DNA from: Mesorhizobium sp. J428
GTDB lineage: Bacteria > Pseudomonadota > Alphaproteobacteria > Rhizobiales > Rhizobiaceae
NCBI RefSeq assembly: GCF_024699925.1
Contig: NZ_JAJOMX010000001.1
Coordinates: 3,138,001-3,202,000, forward strand
Length of the DNA stretch: 64,000 nt
Reading direction: 5' to 3'
The position numbers were made by a program, and so were the translations under genes. Every line of letters begins with the position of its first letter. Position 1 is the first letter of the stretch. Shown here piece after piece: positions 35,612 to 44,419 of this stretch. A model generated the notes under the pieces. It did no database searches, had not been told where the DNA came from, and was given only the letters and a program-made list of their open reading frames with translations.

Positions 35612-37228
35612 CTATTCGGCAGGCTGGAGGGCAGGCGAAGGTGAGCGACCGCCGATCGGCTCCTCCTCGCGCTGACGACCGAGGATGGTCATCGTGATGT
35701 TGAAGGCCATGATCAGCGCGCCGACGAGATAGAGAGCGCCGCCGAGCGCACGCATGACGTAGTAGGGATGCATGGCCGCGACTGTCTCTGCGAAGGAGTA
35801 GACCAGGAAGCCCTGATCATCGTATTCGCGCCACATCAGGCCCTGCATGATGCCCGACACCCACATCACGGCCGCGTAGACCACGATGCCGAGGGTGGCG
35901 AGCCAGAAGTGCCACGTCACCATGCGCACCGAGTAGAGCCGCTCGCGGTTCCACAGCTTCGGCACCATGTAGTAGATGGCGGCGAAGGAGATCAGGCCGA
36001 CCCAGCCGAGCGCGCCGGAATGCACGTGGCCGATGGTCCAGTCGGTGTAGTGGCTGAGCGAGTTGACCGCCTTGATCGACATCACCGGACCCTCGAAGGT
36101 CGACATGCCGTAGAAGGCGATCGCCATCACCATCATGCGGATGATCGGATCGGTGCGGATCTTGTCCCAGGCGCCCGAGAGCGTCATCAGGCCGTTGATC
36201 ATGCCGCCCCACGAGGGCATCCACAGCATGATCGAGAACACCATGCCGAGCGTCTGCGCCCAGTCGGGCAGCGCCGTGTAGTGCAGGTGGTGCGGGCCGG
36301 CCCAGATGTAGAGGAAGATCAGCGCCCAAAAGTGGATGATCGACAGCCGGTAGGAATAGACCGGGCGGTTGGCCTGCTTCGGCACGAAGTAGTACATCAT
36401 GCCGAGGAAGCCGGCGGTGAGGAAGAAGCCGACCGCGTTGTGGCCGTACCACCACTGGGTCAGCGCATCCTGCACGCCCGAGAAGGCCGAGTAGCTCTTG
36501 ATACCCGTGATCGAGACCGGGATCGCCAGGTTGTTCACCACGTGCAGCATCGCGATGGTGACGATGAAGGACAGGTAGAACCAGTTGGCGACGTAGATAT
36601 GCGGTTCCTTGCGCTTCAGGATCGTGCCGAGGAACACGACGAGATAAGCAACCCAGACGATCGTCAGCCAGAGATCGACGTACCATTCGGGCTCGGCATA
36701 TTCGCGGCCCTGCGTGATGCCGAGCAGGTAGCCGGTGGCGGCCATGACGATGAAGAGCTGGTAGCCCCAGAAGACGAACCAGGCGAGGTCGCCGCCGAAC
36801 AGGCGGGCGCGGCTGGTGCGCTGCACGACGTAGAAGGATGTCGCGATCAGCGCGTTGCCGCCGAAGGCGAAGATGACCGCCGAGGTGTGCAGCGGCCGCA
36901 TGCGGCCGAAATTGAACCAGGGCTCGATGTTGAGGTCGGGATAGGCGAGCTGGAGCGCCACGACGACGCCGACCAGGAAGCCCACGACACCCCAGAACAT
37001 GGTGGCGATCGCGCCGTAGCGGATCGGCCCGTCCAGATAGGCGGACTTGTCGACGGTGGCGGCCGGCGAAAGCGCTGTCGTGCGCATCAGCACGATCGTG
37101 CTGGCACCGAGCACGAAGAACAGCACCCACATGTGTTGTGCGAAAAGGTTGTCGGTGGCGAAAGCCGCGCCGAGCAGCGCGACGAAGGCGAAGAGCCCAA
37201 CGCCGATGATGTGTGGTCCGTATCTCAT
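35612..37228 (-). CDS. ccoN: cbb3 cytochrome oxidase catalytic subunit CcoN
   Basis: The 538-residue protein has about twelve membrane helices and the conserved histidines that hold haem b, haem b3 and CuB, for example in [31 protein letters not shown] and [17 protein letters not shown]. It reduces oxygen to water with high affinity and pumps protons. It begins ccoNOQP, and an anaerobox lies about 80 bases before its start. Confidence 0.97.
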   Translation of the reverse strand: MRYGPHIIGVGLFAFVALLGAAFATDNLFAQHMWVLFFVLGASTIVLMRTTALSPAATVDKSAYLDGPIRYGAIATMFWGVVGFLVGVVVALQLAYPDLNIEPWFNFGRMRPLHTSAVIFAFGGNALIATSFYVVQRTSRARLFGGDLAWFVFWGYQLFIVMAATGYLLGITQGREYAEPEWYVDLWLTIVWVAYLVVFLGTILKRKEPHIYVANWFYLSFIVTIAMLHVVNNLAIPVSITGIKSYSAFSGVQDALTQWWYGHNAVGFFLTAGFLGMMYYFVPKQANRPVYSYRLSIIHFWALIFLYIWAGPHHLHYTALPDWAQTLGMVFSIMLWMPSWGGMINGLMTLSGAWDKIRTDPIIRMMVMAIAFYGMSTFEGPVMSIKAVNSLSHYTDWTIGHVHSGALGWVGLISFAAIYYMVPKLWNRERLYSVRMVTWHFWLATLGIVVYAAVMWVSGIMQGLMWREYDDQGFLVYSFAETVAAMHPYYVMRALGGALYLVGALIMAFNITMTILGRQREEEPIGGRSPSPALQPAE

Positions 37229-37303
37229 GGAAGGTCCCCGGCTTTACGCATGGGACGGGCCCATGCTTCGGGAGCCTCATCGCGCGGAGCGGCGGGCGAT
37301 GCC

Positions 37304-37317
37304 TTGATCCATGTCAA
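37304..37317. promoter_or_regulatory. FNR/FixK anaerobox between ccoN and the hemerythrin gene
   Basis: TTGAT-CCAT-GTCAA differs from the ideal site by one base. Its centre is about 82 bases from the ccoN start (minus) and 66 bases from the hemerythrin start (plus), so it may activate both directions at low oxygen. Confidence 0.8.
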
Positions 37318-37376
37318 GGTCGCTCCGCCGCACGCGCTGCACAGTCGCGCATCGCCTGCATCAGCCGGAGTCCGCG

Positions 37377-37907
37377 ATGAACATCACGAGGTCGAAGCCT
37401 GCCGAGGGGTGCGGCGCGTCGCCCGCATGCCCTCTGTCGGCCGCCTGCGTGCCCGATCAGGCCATGCCGTGCGAGGACGTCTCGCACCTCCATGACGAGA
37501 AGCTGGCACTGTGTGATGCGCTGGAGGCGATCGCCGATTCACTGCCCGGACAGGTCGACCGCTTCGAATGCCTGCGCGTCGGCGCGATCCTGGCGCCGGC
37601 CATCCGCCGCAGCCATGCGATCGAGGAGAGCAGGATCTTCCCTGTCTTCGAGACGGCCTCGGCCGCGCCGGGCAGGGCGAGTTCGGTGGCGCGGCTCAAG
37701 GCCGAGCACCTGGCCGACGAATGCGCGGCGGCCGACGTGTCCGAGGAATTGCTGCGGGTCGGCCATGGCGGCGAGATCGGCAATCCGGAGGCGCTCGGCT
37801 TCATGCTGAGGGCCCTGTTCGAGGCGATGCGCCGCCACGTCGCCTTCGAGCGCGAGCACATCATGCCCACGATCGGCCCTCTCGACAGCCTAGATCGCGC
37901 CGGCTGA
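37377..37907 (+). CDS. Hemerythrin HHE domain protein with N-terminal cysteine cluster
   Basis: The 176-residue protein has a four-helix HHE domain with iron-ligand type residues in HLHDEK, RRSHAIEESRIFP, LKAEHLADE and RRHVAFEREHIMP. Before it, residues 12, 18, 24 and 32 are all cysteines (C-x5-C-x5-C-x7-C), an arrangement that could bind metal or an Fe-S cluster. HHE proteins sense or carry oxygen or NO. GGAG seven bases before the ATG supports start 37377. Its divergence from ccoN across an anaerobox points to a role at low oxygen. Confidence 0.85.
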   Translation: MNITRSKPAEGCGASPACPLSAACVPDQAMPCEDVSHLHDEKLALCDALEAIADSLPGQVDRFECLRVGAILAPAIRRSHAIEESRIFPVFETASAAPGRASSVARLKAEHLADECAAADVSEELLRVGHGGEIGNPEALGFMLRALFEAMRRHVAFEREHIMPTIGPLDSLDRAG

Positions 37908-38225
37908 GAGTTTCTCCCGCCAGTCCGCCGCCTTCGCGCGCAGCACCTTGTCGGCCGTGAAGCCGAGCGTATCGTCATCTACCAGTTCAAGCGGTTCGAG
38001 CGAGAAGGCGTCTTCGCCGTCGCGTTTCCACGCCGCCTGCAGCGCCTTGTTCATGTGGCTGCCGGCGCGCAGCGTGAACCAGATGCGGTTGCGGATCATG
38101 TCGATGTCGGGCGTGTGCCCGACCCACGCCTCGCCCGAGCCGGCCGAGCGCACGACATAGATGGCGGCAGTGCTTTCCCGCTTCTTGTAGGCCGCGACCG
38201 CGGCGCGCCTGGCTTCGCGTTCCAT
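37890..38225 (-). CDS. GIY-YIG nuclease family protein
   Basis: A 111-residue protein whose core AAIYVVRSAGSGEAWVGHTP is a variant GIY-YIG motif (here IYV...WVG), followed by IRNRIWFTLRAGSHMNKALQ and a conserved WKRDGEDAF. Small single-domain GIY-YIG proteins like this are common in Rhizobiales and have no assigned substrate. Its last 18 bases overlap the convergent hemerythrin gene. Confidence 0.8.
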   Translation of the reverse strand: MEREARRAAVAAYKKRESTAAIYVVRSAGSGEAWVGHTPDIDMIRNRIWFTLRAGSHMNKALQAAWKRDGEDAFSLEPLELVDDDTLGFTADKVLRAKAADWREKLSAGAI

Positions 38226-38274
38226 GGCAGAACTCCTTCTCTCGACGGTGGCAGATAGGGGCAGTCGCGGAAAC

Positions 38275-38316
38275 TGTCAATATTACCCGGATAAAAATTG
38301 ACACACTAAATCCGGG
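38275..38316. promoter_or_regulatory. Interleaved inverted repeats in a divergent promoter
   Basis: TGTCAAT (38275-38281) is inverted as ATTGACA (38297-38303), and CCCGGAT (overlapping the same span, 38286-38292) is inverted as ATCCGGG (38310-38316). The patch is AT-rich and lies between the GIY-YIG gene and the DUF2239 gene. Overlapping dyads like these suggest an operator; the regulator is unknown. Confidence 0.4.
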
Positions 38317-38342
38317 CCGTTAGAAGGCGGCAGGAGACGAAC

Positions 38343-38861
38343 ATGGACGACAGCCAGAGACTGACGGTTTTCGAGGGCGACAGGATCGCCTTCTCCGGCC
38401 CGGCCGACGAGGCAGGCCGCTGGGTTCGCGCCGCGCTGCAGTCCGATCCCGGCAGGATCTTCCTCGCCCTGGACGACGCCGACGGCCGCGTGGTCGACGT
38501 CGACCTGCGCGAAGAGTCGGCGCAGCCGGCGCGCGGGCGGGGCCGGCCGAAGCTCGGCGTCTCGGCGCGGGAGGTGACGCTGCTGCCTCGCCATTGGGAC
38601 TGGCTCGCTGCACAGCCGGGCGGCGCTTCGGTGACGCTGCGGCGCCTGGTCGAGGAGGCACGCCGGTCGGACGCCCAGGCCGCGCATGCCGTGCGCGAGG
38701 CCGCCTACCGCGCCATGACCACGCTCGCCGGCGACCGCCCCGGCTACGAGGAGGCGGTGCGGGCGCTCTATGCGGGGGAGGCGGAGCGTTTTCGGGAGCT
38801 GACCGGGGCATGGCCGCCCGACATCCGGGATTTCGTGCGCCGGGTGGCGCCGGCCGGCTAG
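38343..38861 (+). CDS. DUF2239 family protein
   Basis: This 172-residue soluble protein has the recognisable DUF2239 core: RGRPKLGVSAREVTLLPRHW then DWLAAQPGGASVTLRRLVEE. RGRPKLG resembles an AT-hook and the segment after it resembles an RHH/antitoxin-like DNA contact, but no function is known. Its stop overlaps that of the convergent MetAP gene (CTAG). Confidence 0.82.
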   Translation: MDDSQRLTVFEGDRIAFSGPADEAGRWVRAALQSDPGRIFLALDDADGRVVDVDLREESAQPARGRGRPKLGVSAREVTLLPRHWDWLAAQPGGASVTLRRLVEEARRSDAQAAHAVREAAYRAMTTLAGDRPGYEEAVRALYAGEAERFRELTGAWPPDIRDFVRRVAPAG

Positions 38862-39640
38862 GCCGCGGACCGCATCGCTGCTCCCGGTTCGCCGGCGCGC
38901 AGTGTCAGCACGGAGACGCCGGACGCGGTGACGGCGACGGTATGCTCGAACTGGGCGGACAGGGATCCGTCGCGCGTCACGACGGTCCAGCCGTCGGCCT
39001 CGGTCCTGACGCTGCGGCGGCCGCGGTTGAGCATCGGCTCGATGGTGAAGACCATGCCTTCGCGCAGCGTGAGGCCTGTTCCCGGCTTGCCGAAGTGGAC
39101 GACCTGCGGCTCCTCGTGCATCTGGCGGCCGATGCCATGGCCGCAATATTCGTGCACGACGGAATAGCCGTTCTTCTTGGCGTGCCGTCCGATCGCCCAG
39201 CCGATGTCGCCAAGCTGCGCGCCCGGGCGAACCGCGCGGATGCCCAGCCACATCGCCTCATAGGTGGTCTGGACCAGCTTCCTCGCGGCCGGGTTCACCT
39301 CGCCGACGAGGTAGGTCTTGCTGGAATCCGCGATGTAGCCGTTCTTCTCCAGCGTGATGTCGAAATTGACGATGTCGCCGTCGCGCAACACGTCCGCCTG
39401 CGACGGGACGCCGTGGCAGACCACCTCGTTCAGCGAGGAATTCAGCACGAAGCCATAGCCGTACTGGCCCTTGCTCGCGGGGCGGGCCTGGAGGTCGTGG
39501 ACGATGAAATGCTCGACCATGTCGTTGACTTCGAGCGTCGACAGGCCGGCGAGCGGGGTGCGGTCGAGGAGTTCGAAGACGGAGGCGAGCAGCCGGCCGG
39601 ATTCGGCCAGCAGCGCGAGTTCCTGCGGCTGCTTGGTCAT
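38858..39640 (-). CDS. map: Type I methionyl aminopeptidase (coupled to a ParD-like gene)
   Basis: The 260-residue enzyme has the pita-bread metal ligands in NFDITLEKNGYIADSSKTYL (two Asp), EYCGHGIGRQMHEEP (His), FTIEPML and FEHTVAVT (Glu). It removes the initiator methionine from new proteins. Its ATG (39640) overlaps the stop of the ParD-like gene by four bases, so translation is coupled to that putative DNA-binding protein. A housekeeping MetAP probably exists elsewhere in the genome; this copy looks like part of a two-gene module. Confidence 0.92.
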   Translation of the reverse strand: MTKQPQELALLAESGRLLASVFELLDRTPLAGLSTLEVNDMVEHFIVHDLQARPASKGQYGYGFVLNSSLNEVVCHGVPSQADVLRDGDIVNFDITLEKNGYIADSSKTYLVGEVNPAARKLVQTTYEAMWLGIRAVRPGAQLGDIGWAIGRHAKKNGYSVVHEYCGHGIGRQMHEEPQVVHFGKPGTGLTLREGMVFTIEPMLNRGRRSVRTEADGWTVVTRDGSLSAQFEHTVAVTASGVSVLTLRAGEPGAAMRSAA

Positions 39641-39849
39641 GCTTCGCCGACCGCCAGCGACTGCGCCGAGACGCCGGCGGAGCTGAGCTCGCGCGCGATG
39701 ATCTCGCCGAAGCTGAGCGTCGGATTGGTCTCGCACAGCATGCCGATCCTGATCCAGTAGACGGCCTGCGCATTGATCGACCGGCACGACACCTTGCTCG
39801 CCCGGCGCAGCTGGTCGTGCAGATCGTCGTCTATGTTCACGATGCCCAT
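39637..39849 (-). CDS. ParD-like antitoxin family protein (ribbon-helix-helix)
   Basis: A 70-residue protein, MGIVNIDDDLHDQLRRASKV then SCRSINAQAVYWIRIGMLCE, typical of the ParD-like (PF11903 type) ribbon-helix-helix group: a short beta strand, then two helices with SINAQA at the turn. These proteins are expected to dimerise and bind DNA. GGAGCG precedes the ATG. No ParE-type toxin follows; instead a MetAP gene overlaps its stop. Repeats in its promoter (39859-39899) fit self-regulation. Confidence 0.8.
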   Translation of the reverse strand: MGIVNIDDDLHDQLRRASKVSCRSINAQAVYWIRIGMLCETNPTLSFGEIIARELSSAGVSAQSLAVGEA

Positions 39850-39858
39850 CGGGGCGCT

Positions 39859-39899
39859 CCATATATGGTTCGTATATATAGCGTATATAGATCGTATGG
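39859..39899 (-). promoter_or_regulatory. Helically phased repeats, likely ParD-like operator
   Basis: CGTATATA (39871), CGTATATA (39882) and CGTATGG (39893) recur at exactly 11-base intervals, and a perfect palindrome CCATATATGG (39859-39868) precedes them by 12 bases. The block is a strikingly AT-rich island in GC-rich DNA, directly upstream of the ParD-like gene. Tandem half-sites on one face of the helix are how ribbon-helix-helix proteins bind. Confidence 0.65.
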
Positions 39900-39959
39900 A
39901 AAGATTCCAAGGGGGCGTTCGGCCTAGCTTGGGGTGCTACGCAAGCAGTGGCCCGCCGC

Positions 39960-40700
39960 TCAGCTCCCCGCCCTTATCTCCAGCCGTTCCAGGTTCGGCA
40001 CGAAGACGTGGCGGTTGCTTTCGATGACGATCACCCCGTCGGTCCGGAGCTTGGTGATCTGCCGGCTGACCGTCTCGATGGTGAGCCCGAGGAAGTCGGC
40101 GATGTCGGCGCGCGTCATCGGCAGGTCGAAGGTTGCCGATGCGCTGTCCGGCTCGGCGGTCGGATCGATATGGCGCGCGATCATCAGGAGATAGCTCGCG
40201 ACCTTCTCGGCTGCGGTCTTGCGGCCGAGCGTGACCATCCAGTCGCGCGCCTCGTCGAGTTCCTTCAGCGTCTGCTCGAGCAGCCTGTGTTCGAGGCCGG
40301 GCGATTCACGGATCATCCGATCGATCGTGGACTTCGGGAAAGAGCACAGCAGCACCGGTGTGGCAGCCTCGGCGGTGATCCGGCTCTCGGACTTGAAGGG
40401 CCTGCCAAGGAAGTCGGGCGCGAACTGCAGGCCGACGATCTGCTGCCGCCCGTCGGCGAGCGTCTTGGTGAGCTTCACCACGCCGGACAGGATGTTCGAA
40501 TAGCTCTCGATCCGCTCGGCGTCGGCAACGAGCTCCTGTCCCTCGGCTGCCTTGTGCTTCCACGAGGTCTTCGACAATGCGGTAAGCTGCTCGGGCGTCA
40601 GCGCGCCGCAGATGCCGCGGTGCCGCGCCTCGCAGGACAGACAGAGCACGGGCGTTCCGTCGGTGTGTACGTCTTTTCTCAGGTTCTGCGTGCCCATCAT
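39960..40700 (-). CDS. fnrN: FnrN-type oxygen-sensing regulator (Crp/Fnr family)
   Basis: The 246-residue protein has the FNR cluster cysteines C20, C23 and C31 (C-x2-C-x7-C) plus C119, a cyclic-nucleotide-binding-like core, and a C-terminal helix-turn-helix DIADFLGLTIETVSRQITKL with the E-x2-SR contacts that read TTGAT. It should hold a [4Fe-4S] cluster in low oxygen and activate anaerobox promoters. The cysteines distinguish it from FixK. An anaerobox 72 bases before its own start suggests autoregulation. The start could be either of two adjacent ATGs (40700 or 40697). Confidence 0.93.
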   Translation of the reverse strand: MMGTQNLRKDVHTDGTPVLCLSCEARHRGICGALTPEQLTALSKTSWKHKAAEGQELVADAERIESYSNILSGVVKLTKTLADGRQQIVGLQFAPDFLGRPFKSESRITAEAATPVLLCSFPKSTIDRMIRESPGLEHRLLEQTLKELDEARDWMVTLGRKTAAEKVASYLLMIARHIDPTAEPDSASATFDLPMTRADIADFLGLTIETVSRQITKLRTDGVIVIESNRHVFVPNLERLEIRAGS

Positions 40701-40771
40701 CGCCTCTGCCTTTGAGTTAACACCTCGGAATGGCTTTCGCGCTGCGGCAGACTGTCAGACCCGTCCGGACC

Positions 40772-40785
40772 TTGATCCACGTCAA
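40772..40785. promoter_or_regulatory. FNR/FixK anaerobox between fnrN and hemN
   Basis: TTGAT-CCAC-GTCAA lies between the divergent fnrN and hemN genes, about 78 bases from the former and 58 from the latter, measured from its centre. It differs from the ideal site by one base and matches the ccoN box in both half-sites. Confidence 0.8.
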
Positions 40786-40836
40786 CGTGCGGGGCGTGCG
40801 AATGGTGCATCTGTCAGGCGAACAGAGGATCAGGCA

Positions 40837-42183
40837 GTGACATTCGCCCAGACCAGCCGCCTTGCCGAGACCGCGCCGCGCTACACCAGCTATCCGACAG
40901 CACCGCATTTCCACACCGGGATCGACGAGGAGGCCGTGACGCGCTGGATCGACGCCATTCCCGACGGCGACGCGGTGTCGCTCTATCTCCATGTCCCGTT
41001 CTGCGACCGGCTGTGCTGGTTCTGTGCCTGCCACACCAAGCAGACGCTGCGCTATGAGCCCGTCTCCCGCTTCCTGCGTTCGCTGCATGCCGAGATCGAG
41101 ACCGTCGCGGCGGGCATCGGCACGCGCACCCGCGTCGCCGCGATCCATTTCGGCGGCGGTTCGCCGACCATGCTGGCGCCCGCCGACTTCCGCGAGTTGA
41201 TGGCCCGCATCAGGGCCGGCTTCAAGGGCGCCGACACGGCCGAGCTTTCGGTCGAGATCGATCCCAACGACATGACGGAGGAGAAGCTCGACGTGATGGC
41301 CGGCGCTGGGCTGACGCGCGCCAGCCTTGGCGTGCAGGACTTCGACCCCAGGGTGCAGCGCGCGATCAACCGCGAGCAGTCCTTCGAGCTGACGCGCGCG
41401 ATCGTGCAGGGCCTGCGCAACCGCGGCGTCCGCTCCCTCAACCTCGACCTGCTCTACGGCCTGCCGCACCAGACGGTCGACAGCGTCATGGCGACCGTCG
41501 GCCAGGCACTGACGCTGCGGCCGGACCGGATCGCGCTGTTCGGCTATGCGCATGTGCCCTGGTTCAAGAAGCACCAGACGATGATCGACGAGGCGGTGCT
41601 TCCGGACGGCGCGGCGCGGCTGGAGCAGTCGCTGGCCGCCGCGCGGCTGGTGATGGAGGCCGGCTACGCGCCGATCGGCATCGACCATTTCGCGCTGCCG
41701 TCGGACAGCCTGACGCTGGCGGCGCAGGCCGGCCGGCTGCACCGCAATTTTCAGGGCTATACCGACGACCCCTGCGAGACGCTGATCGGACTTGGCCCCT
41801 CCTCGGTCAGCCGCTACCGCGAGGGCTATGCGCAGAACATCGCCTCAACGCTGGACTACCAGCGCCAGGTCGATACCGGCCATCTGGCGATCGCCCGCGG
41901 CGTCGAGCTGACGGAGGACGACAAGGTGCGCTCCTGGGTGATCGAGCGGCTGATGTGCGAGTTCGGCTTCTCGTCGGAGGAGGCGCTGGCGCGCTTCGGC
42001 CGGGCCTGCGCGCCGGTGCTTTCGGAGGCGGCGCTGCTTGCGCAGACCGACCGCGACGCGCTGCGCGAGAAGGGCGGCAGCTACGTCGTCCCCGCCGGTG
42101 CACGGCCCTATGTGCGCACGATCGCCGCGCGCTTCGACGCCTATCTCGCGCGCGGCACGGCGCGGCATTCGCTGGCGGTTTAG
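40837..42183 (+). CDS. hemN: Oxygen-independent coproporphyrinogen III oxidase
   Basis: The 448-residue radical-SAM enzyme has the cluster motif C56-DRL-C60-WF-C63 preceded by LYLHVPFC, then HFGGGSPTML and DLLYGLPHQT. It makes protoporphyrinogen IX without oxygen, supporting haem synthesis for the cbb3 oxidase when oxygen is scarce. The start is a GTG at 40837 preceded by GAGGATC; no ATG gives the conserved N-terminus (MTFAQTSRLAETAPRYTSYP). It follows an anaerobox. Confidence 0.95.
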   Translation: MTFAQTSRLAETAPRYTSYPTAPHFHTGIDEEAVTRWIDAIPDGDAVSLYLHVPFCDRLCWFCACHTKQTLRYEPVSRFLRSLHAEIETVAAGIGTRTRVAAIHFGGGSPTMLAPADFRELMARIRAGFKGADTAELSVEIDPNDMTEEKLDVMAGAGLTRASLGVQDFDPRVQRAINREQSFELTRAIVQGLRNRGVRSLNLDLLYGLPHQTVDSVMATVGQALTLRPDRIALFGYAHVPWFKKHQTMIDEAVLPDGAARLEQSLAAARLVMEAGYAPIGIDHFALPSDSLTLAAQAGRLHRNFQGYTDDPCETLIGLGPSSVSRYREGYAQNIASTLDYQRQVDTGHLAIARGVELTEDDKVRSWVIERLMCEFGFSSEEALARFGRACAPVLSEAALLAQTDRDALREKGGSYVVPAGARPYVRTIAARFDAYLARGTARHSLAV

Positions 42184-42212
42184 CCGGACGCGTTGCGAAC
42201 AAGCCATGAACG

Positions 42213-44315
42213 ATGCTTCATGGCGGCATGAACCTCGCCGTCCGTGATTCGACCGCCGCTGCTCCGGTGAAGGACTATCTTTCCCGCCTCAACGACGGGC
42301 AGCGCCAGGCGGTGGAGCATGGCGACGGCGGCGTGGCCGCGCCCCTGCTGATCATCGCCGGCGCCGGATCCGGCAAGACCAACACGCTGGCGCACCGCGT
42401 CGCGCACCTGATCGTCAAGGGCGCGGACCCGCGCCGCATCCTGCTGATGACCTTCTCGCGCCGGGCGGCCGGCGAGATGAGCAAGCGCGTCGAGCGGATC
42501 GCCGCGGAGGTGATGGGCGACCGGGCGCGGACGCTGACGGAGGGGCTGACCTGGGCCGGCACGTTCCATTCCGTCGGCGCGCGGCTGTTGCGCGACTATG
42601 CGCTGGAGATCGGGCTCGACGCGGCCTTCACCATCCATGACCGAGAGGATTCGGCCGACCTGATGAATCTGGTGCGGCACGAGATCGGCCTGTCGAAGAC
42701 CGAGAGCCGCTTTCCGGCCAAGGGCACCTGCCTTTCGATCTATTCCCGGACGGTCAACGGCCAGGCGGAGCTGGAGCCGGTGCTGGGGAAATACTTCCCG
42801 TGGTGCGCCGGCTGGGCGGACGAGCTGAAGCGGCTGTTCGCGGCCTATGTCGATGCGAAGCAGGCGCAGAACGTGCTCGACTACGACGACCTGCTGCTCT
42901 GGTGGGCGCAGATGTGCGCCGAGCCGGCGATCGCCGAACATCTGGGCTCCCGCTTCGACCACGTGCTGGTCGACGAATACCAGGACACGAACCGGCTGCA
43001 GGCGGCGATCCTGACCGCGATGAAACCGGACGGGCGCGGGCTCACGGTGGTGGGCGACGACGCGCAGTCGATCTATTCCTTCCGCGCGGCCGAAGTGCGC
43101 AACATCCTCGACTTTCCGAACCTGTTTCCGGAGCCGGCGGATGTCGTCACGCTCGACCGCAACTACCGCTCCACAGACGCGATCCTGTCGGCCGCCAACG
43201 CGGTGATCGGCGAGGCGCCGGAGCGGTTCGCCAAGACGCTGTGGACGGACCGCCGCTCGGCCGAGAAGCCGGCGATCGTTACCGTGCGCGACGAGGCGGG
43301 GCAGGCGAATTTCGTCTGCGAGAAGATCCTGGAGGCGCGGGAGGAAGGCATTGCCCTCAAGAGCCAGGCGGTGCTGTTCCGCGCCGCGCATCATTCAGGT
43401 CCGCTGGAGGTGGAACTGACGCGCCGCAACATCCCCTTCGTCAAGTTCGGTGGGCTGAAGTTCCTCGATTCCGCGCATGTGAAGGACATGCTGGCGGTGC
43501 TGCGCTTCGCGGAGAACCCGCGCGACCGCGTCGCCGGCTTCCGCGTGCTGCAGCTGATGCCGGGCATCGGCCCGTCGGCGGCGGCGAATGCGATGGAAGC
43601 GATGGAGCGCGCGCTCGATCCGGCGCTGGGGCTGCAGTTCTTCCGCCCGCCCGCGCGCGCCGAGACCGACTGGCCGGACTTCGCGGCGCTGTTTTCGGGG
43701 CTGCGCCAGAAGCCGGCATGGCCGGCCGATCTGGAGCGCGCCCGCCTCTGGTACGAACCGCATCTGGAGCGGACGCACGAGGACGCGGCGGTGCGCCGCG
43801 CCGACCTGTTGCAGCTGGAGCAGATCGCGGCCGGCTATCCCTCGCGCGAACGCTTCCTCACCGACCTCACCCTCGACCCGCCGGATGCCGTGAGCGACGA
43901 GGCGGGGCCGCCGCATCTCGACGACGATTATCTTATCCTGTCGACCATCCATTCGGCCAAGGGGCAGGAATGGACCAATGTGTTCGTGCTCAATGCAGTC
44001 GACGGCTGCATCCCGATCGACCTCGCGGTGGGCGAGAAGGAGGAGATCGAGGAGGAGCGGCGGCTGCTCTATGTCGCGATGACGCGGGCGAAGGATTCGC
44101 TGTCGCTGGTGGCACCTCAACGCTTCTTCGTGCACGGCCAGGCTTCGCGCGGCGACCGCCACGTCTACGCCGCGCGCACCCGCTTCATCCCGGACCACAT
44201 CCTCGGACAGTTCACGCGTTCCGCCTGGCCGCCGCCGTCCGCCGCGCAGGGACGGGGGCCGCAGCCGGATGTCAGGGTGGACCTGAAGGCGAAGATGCGG
44301 GGGATGTGGCGGTAG
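42213..44315 (+). CDS. UvrD/Rep-family ATP-dependent helicase
   Basis: A 700-residue superfamily 1A helicase with motif I GAGSGKTNT, motif Ia TFSRRAAGEMSKRV, motif II VDEYQDTNRLQ, motif III VGDDAQSIYSFR, motif IV LDRNYRS, motif V STIHSAKGQEW and motif VI LLYVAMTRAKD. It unwinds DNA in the 3'-5' direction in repair or replication restart. It is shorter than the main UvrD and has no C-terminal nuclease domain. Starts at 42213 and 42228 are both possible and both lack a strong ribosome site. Confidence 0.92.
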   Translation: MLHGGMNLAVRDSTAAAPVKDYLSRLNDGQRQAVEHGDGGVAAPLLIIAGAGSGKTNTLAHRVAHLIVKGADPRRILLMTFSRRAAGEMSKRVERIAAEVMGDRARTLTEGLTWAGTFHSVGARLLRDYALEIGLDAAFTIHDREDSADLMNLVRHEIGLSKTESRFPAKGTCLSIYSRTVNGQAELEPVLGKYFPWCAGWADELKRLFAAYVDAKQAQNVLDYDDLLLWWAQMCAEPAIAEHLGSRFDHVLVDEYQDTNRLQAAILTAMKPDGRGLTVVGDDAQSIYSFRAAEVRNILDFPNLFPEPADVVTLDRNYRSTDAILSAANAVIGEAPERFAKTLWTDRRSAEKPAIVTVRDEAGQANFVCEKILEAREEGIALKSQAVLFRAAHHSGPLEVELTRRNIPFVKFGGLKFLDSAHVKDMLAVLRFAENPRDRVAGFRVLQLMPGIGPSAAANAMEAMERALDPALGLQFFRPPARAETDWPDFAALFSGLRQKPAWPADLERARLWYEPHLERTHEDAAVRRADLLQLEQIAAGYPSRERFLTDLTLDPPDAVSDEAGPPHLDDDYLILSTIHSAKGQEWTNVFVLNAVDGCIPIDLAVGEKEEIEEERRLLYVAMTRAKDSLSLVAPQRFFVHGQASRGDRHVYAARTRFIPDHILGQFTRSAWPPPSAAQGRGPQPDVRVDLKAKMRGMWR

Positions 44316-44419
44316 GGCTGAGTAGGACAGAACCCGCCGGTCTCCAGCGCGGCAGGTTCCTTGCGCGACGCGAGCCGCAGGCGGTATGCTCGCCGAGCTT
44401 GGCGGCTGAGGGGGCGACT

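Noticed and set aside
39637..39849. Classical ParDE toxin-antitoxin pair
   Set aside because: No ParE-like toxin follows; the partner is a full MetAP with all metal ligands, so it is not reported as a standard ParDE locus.
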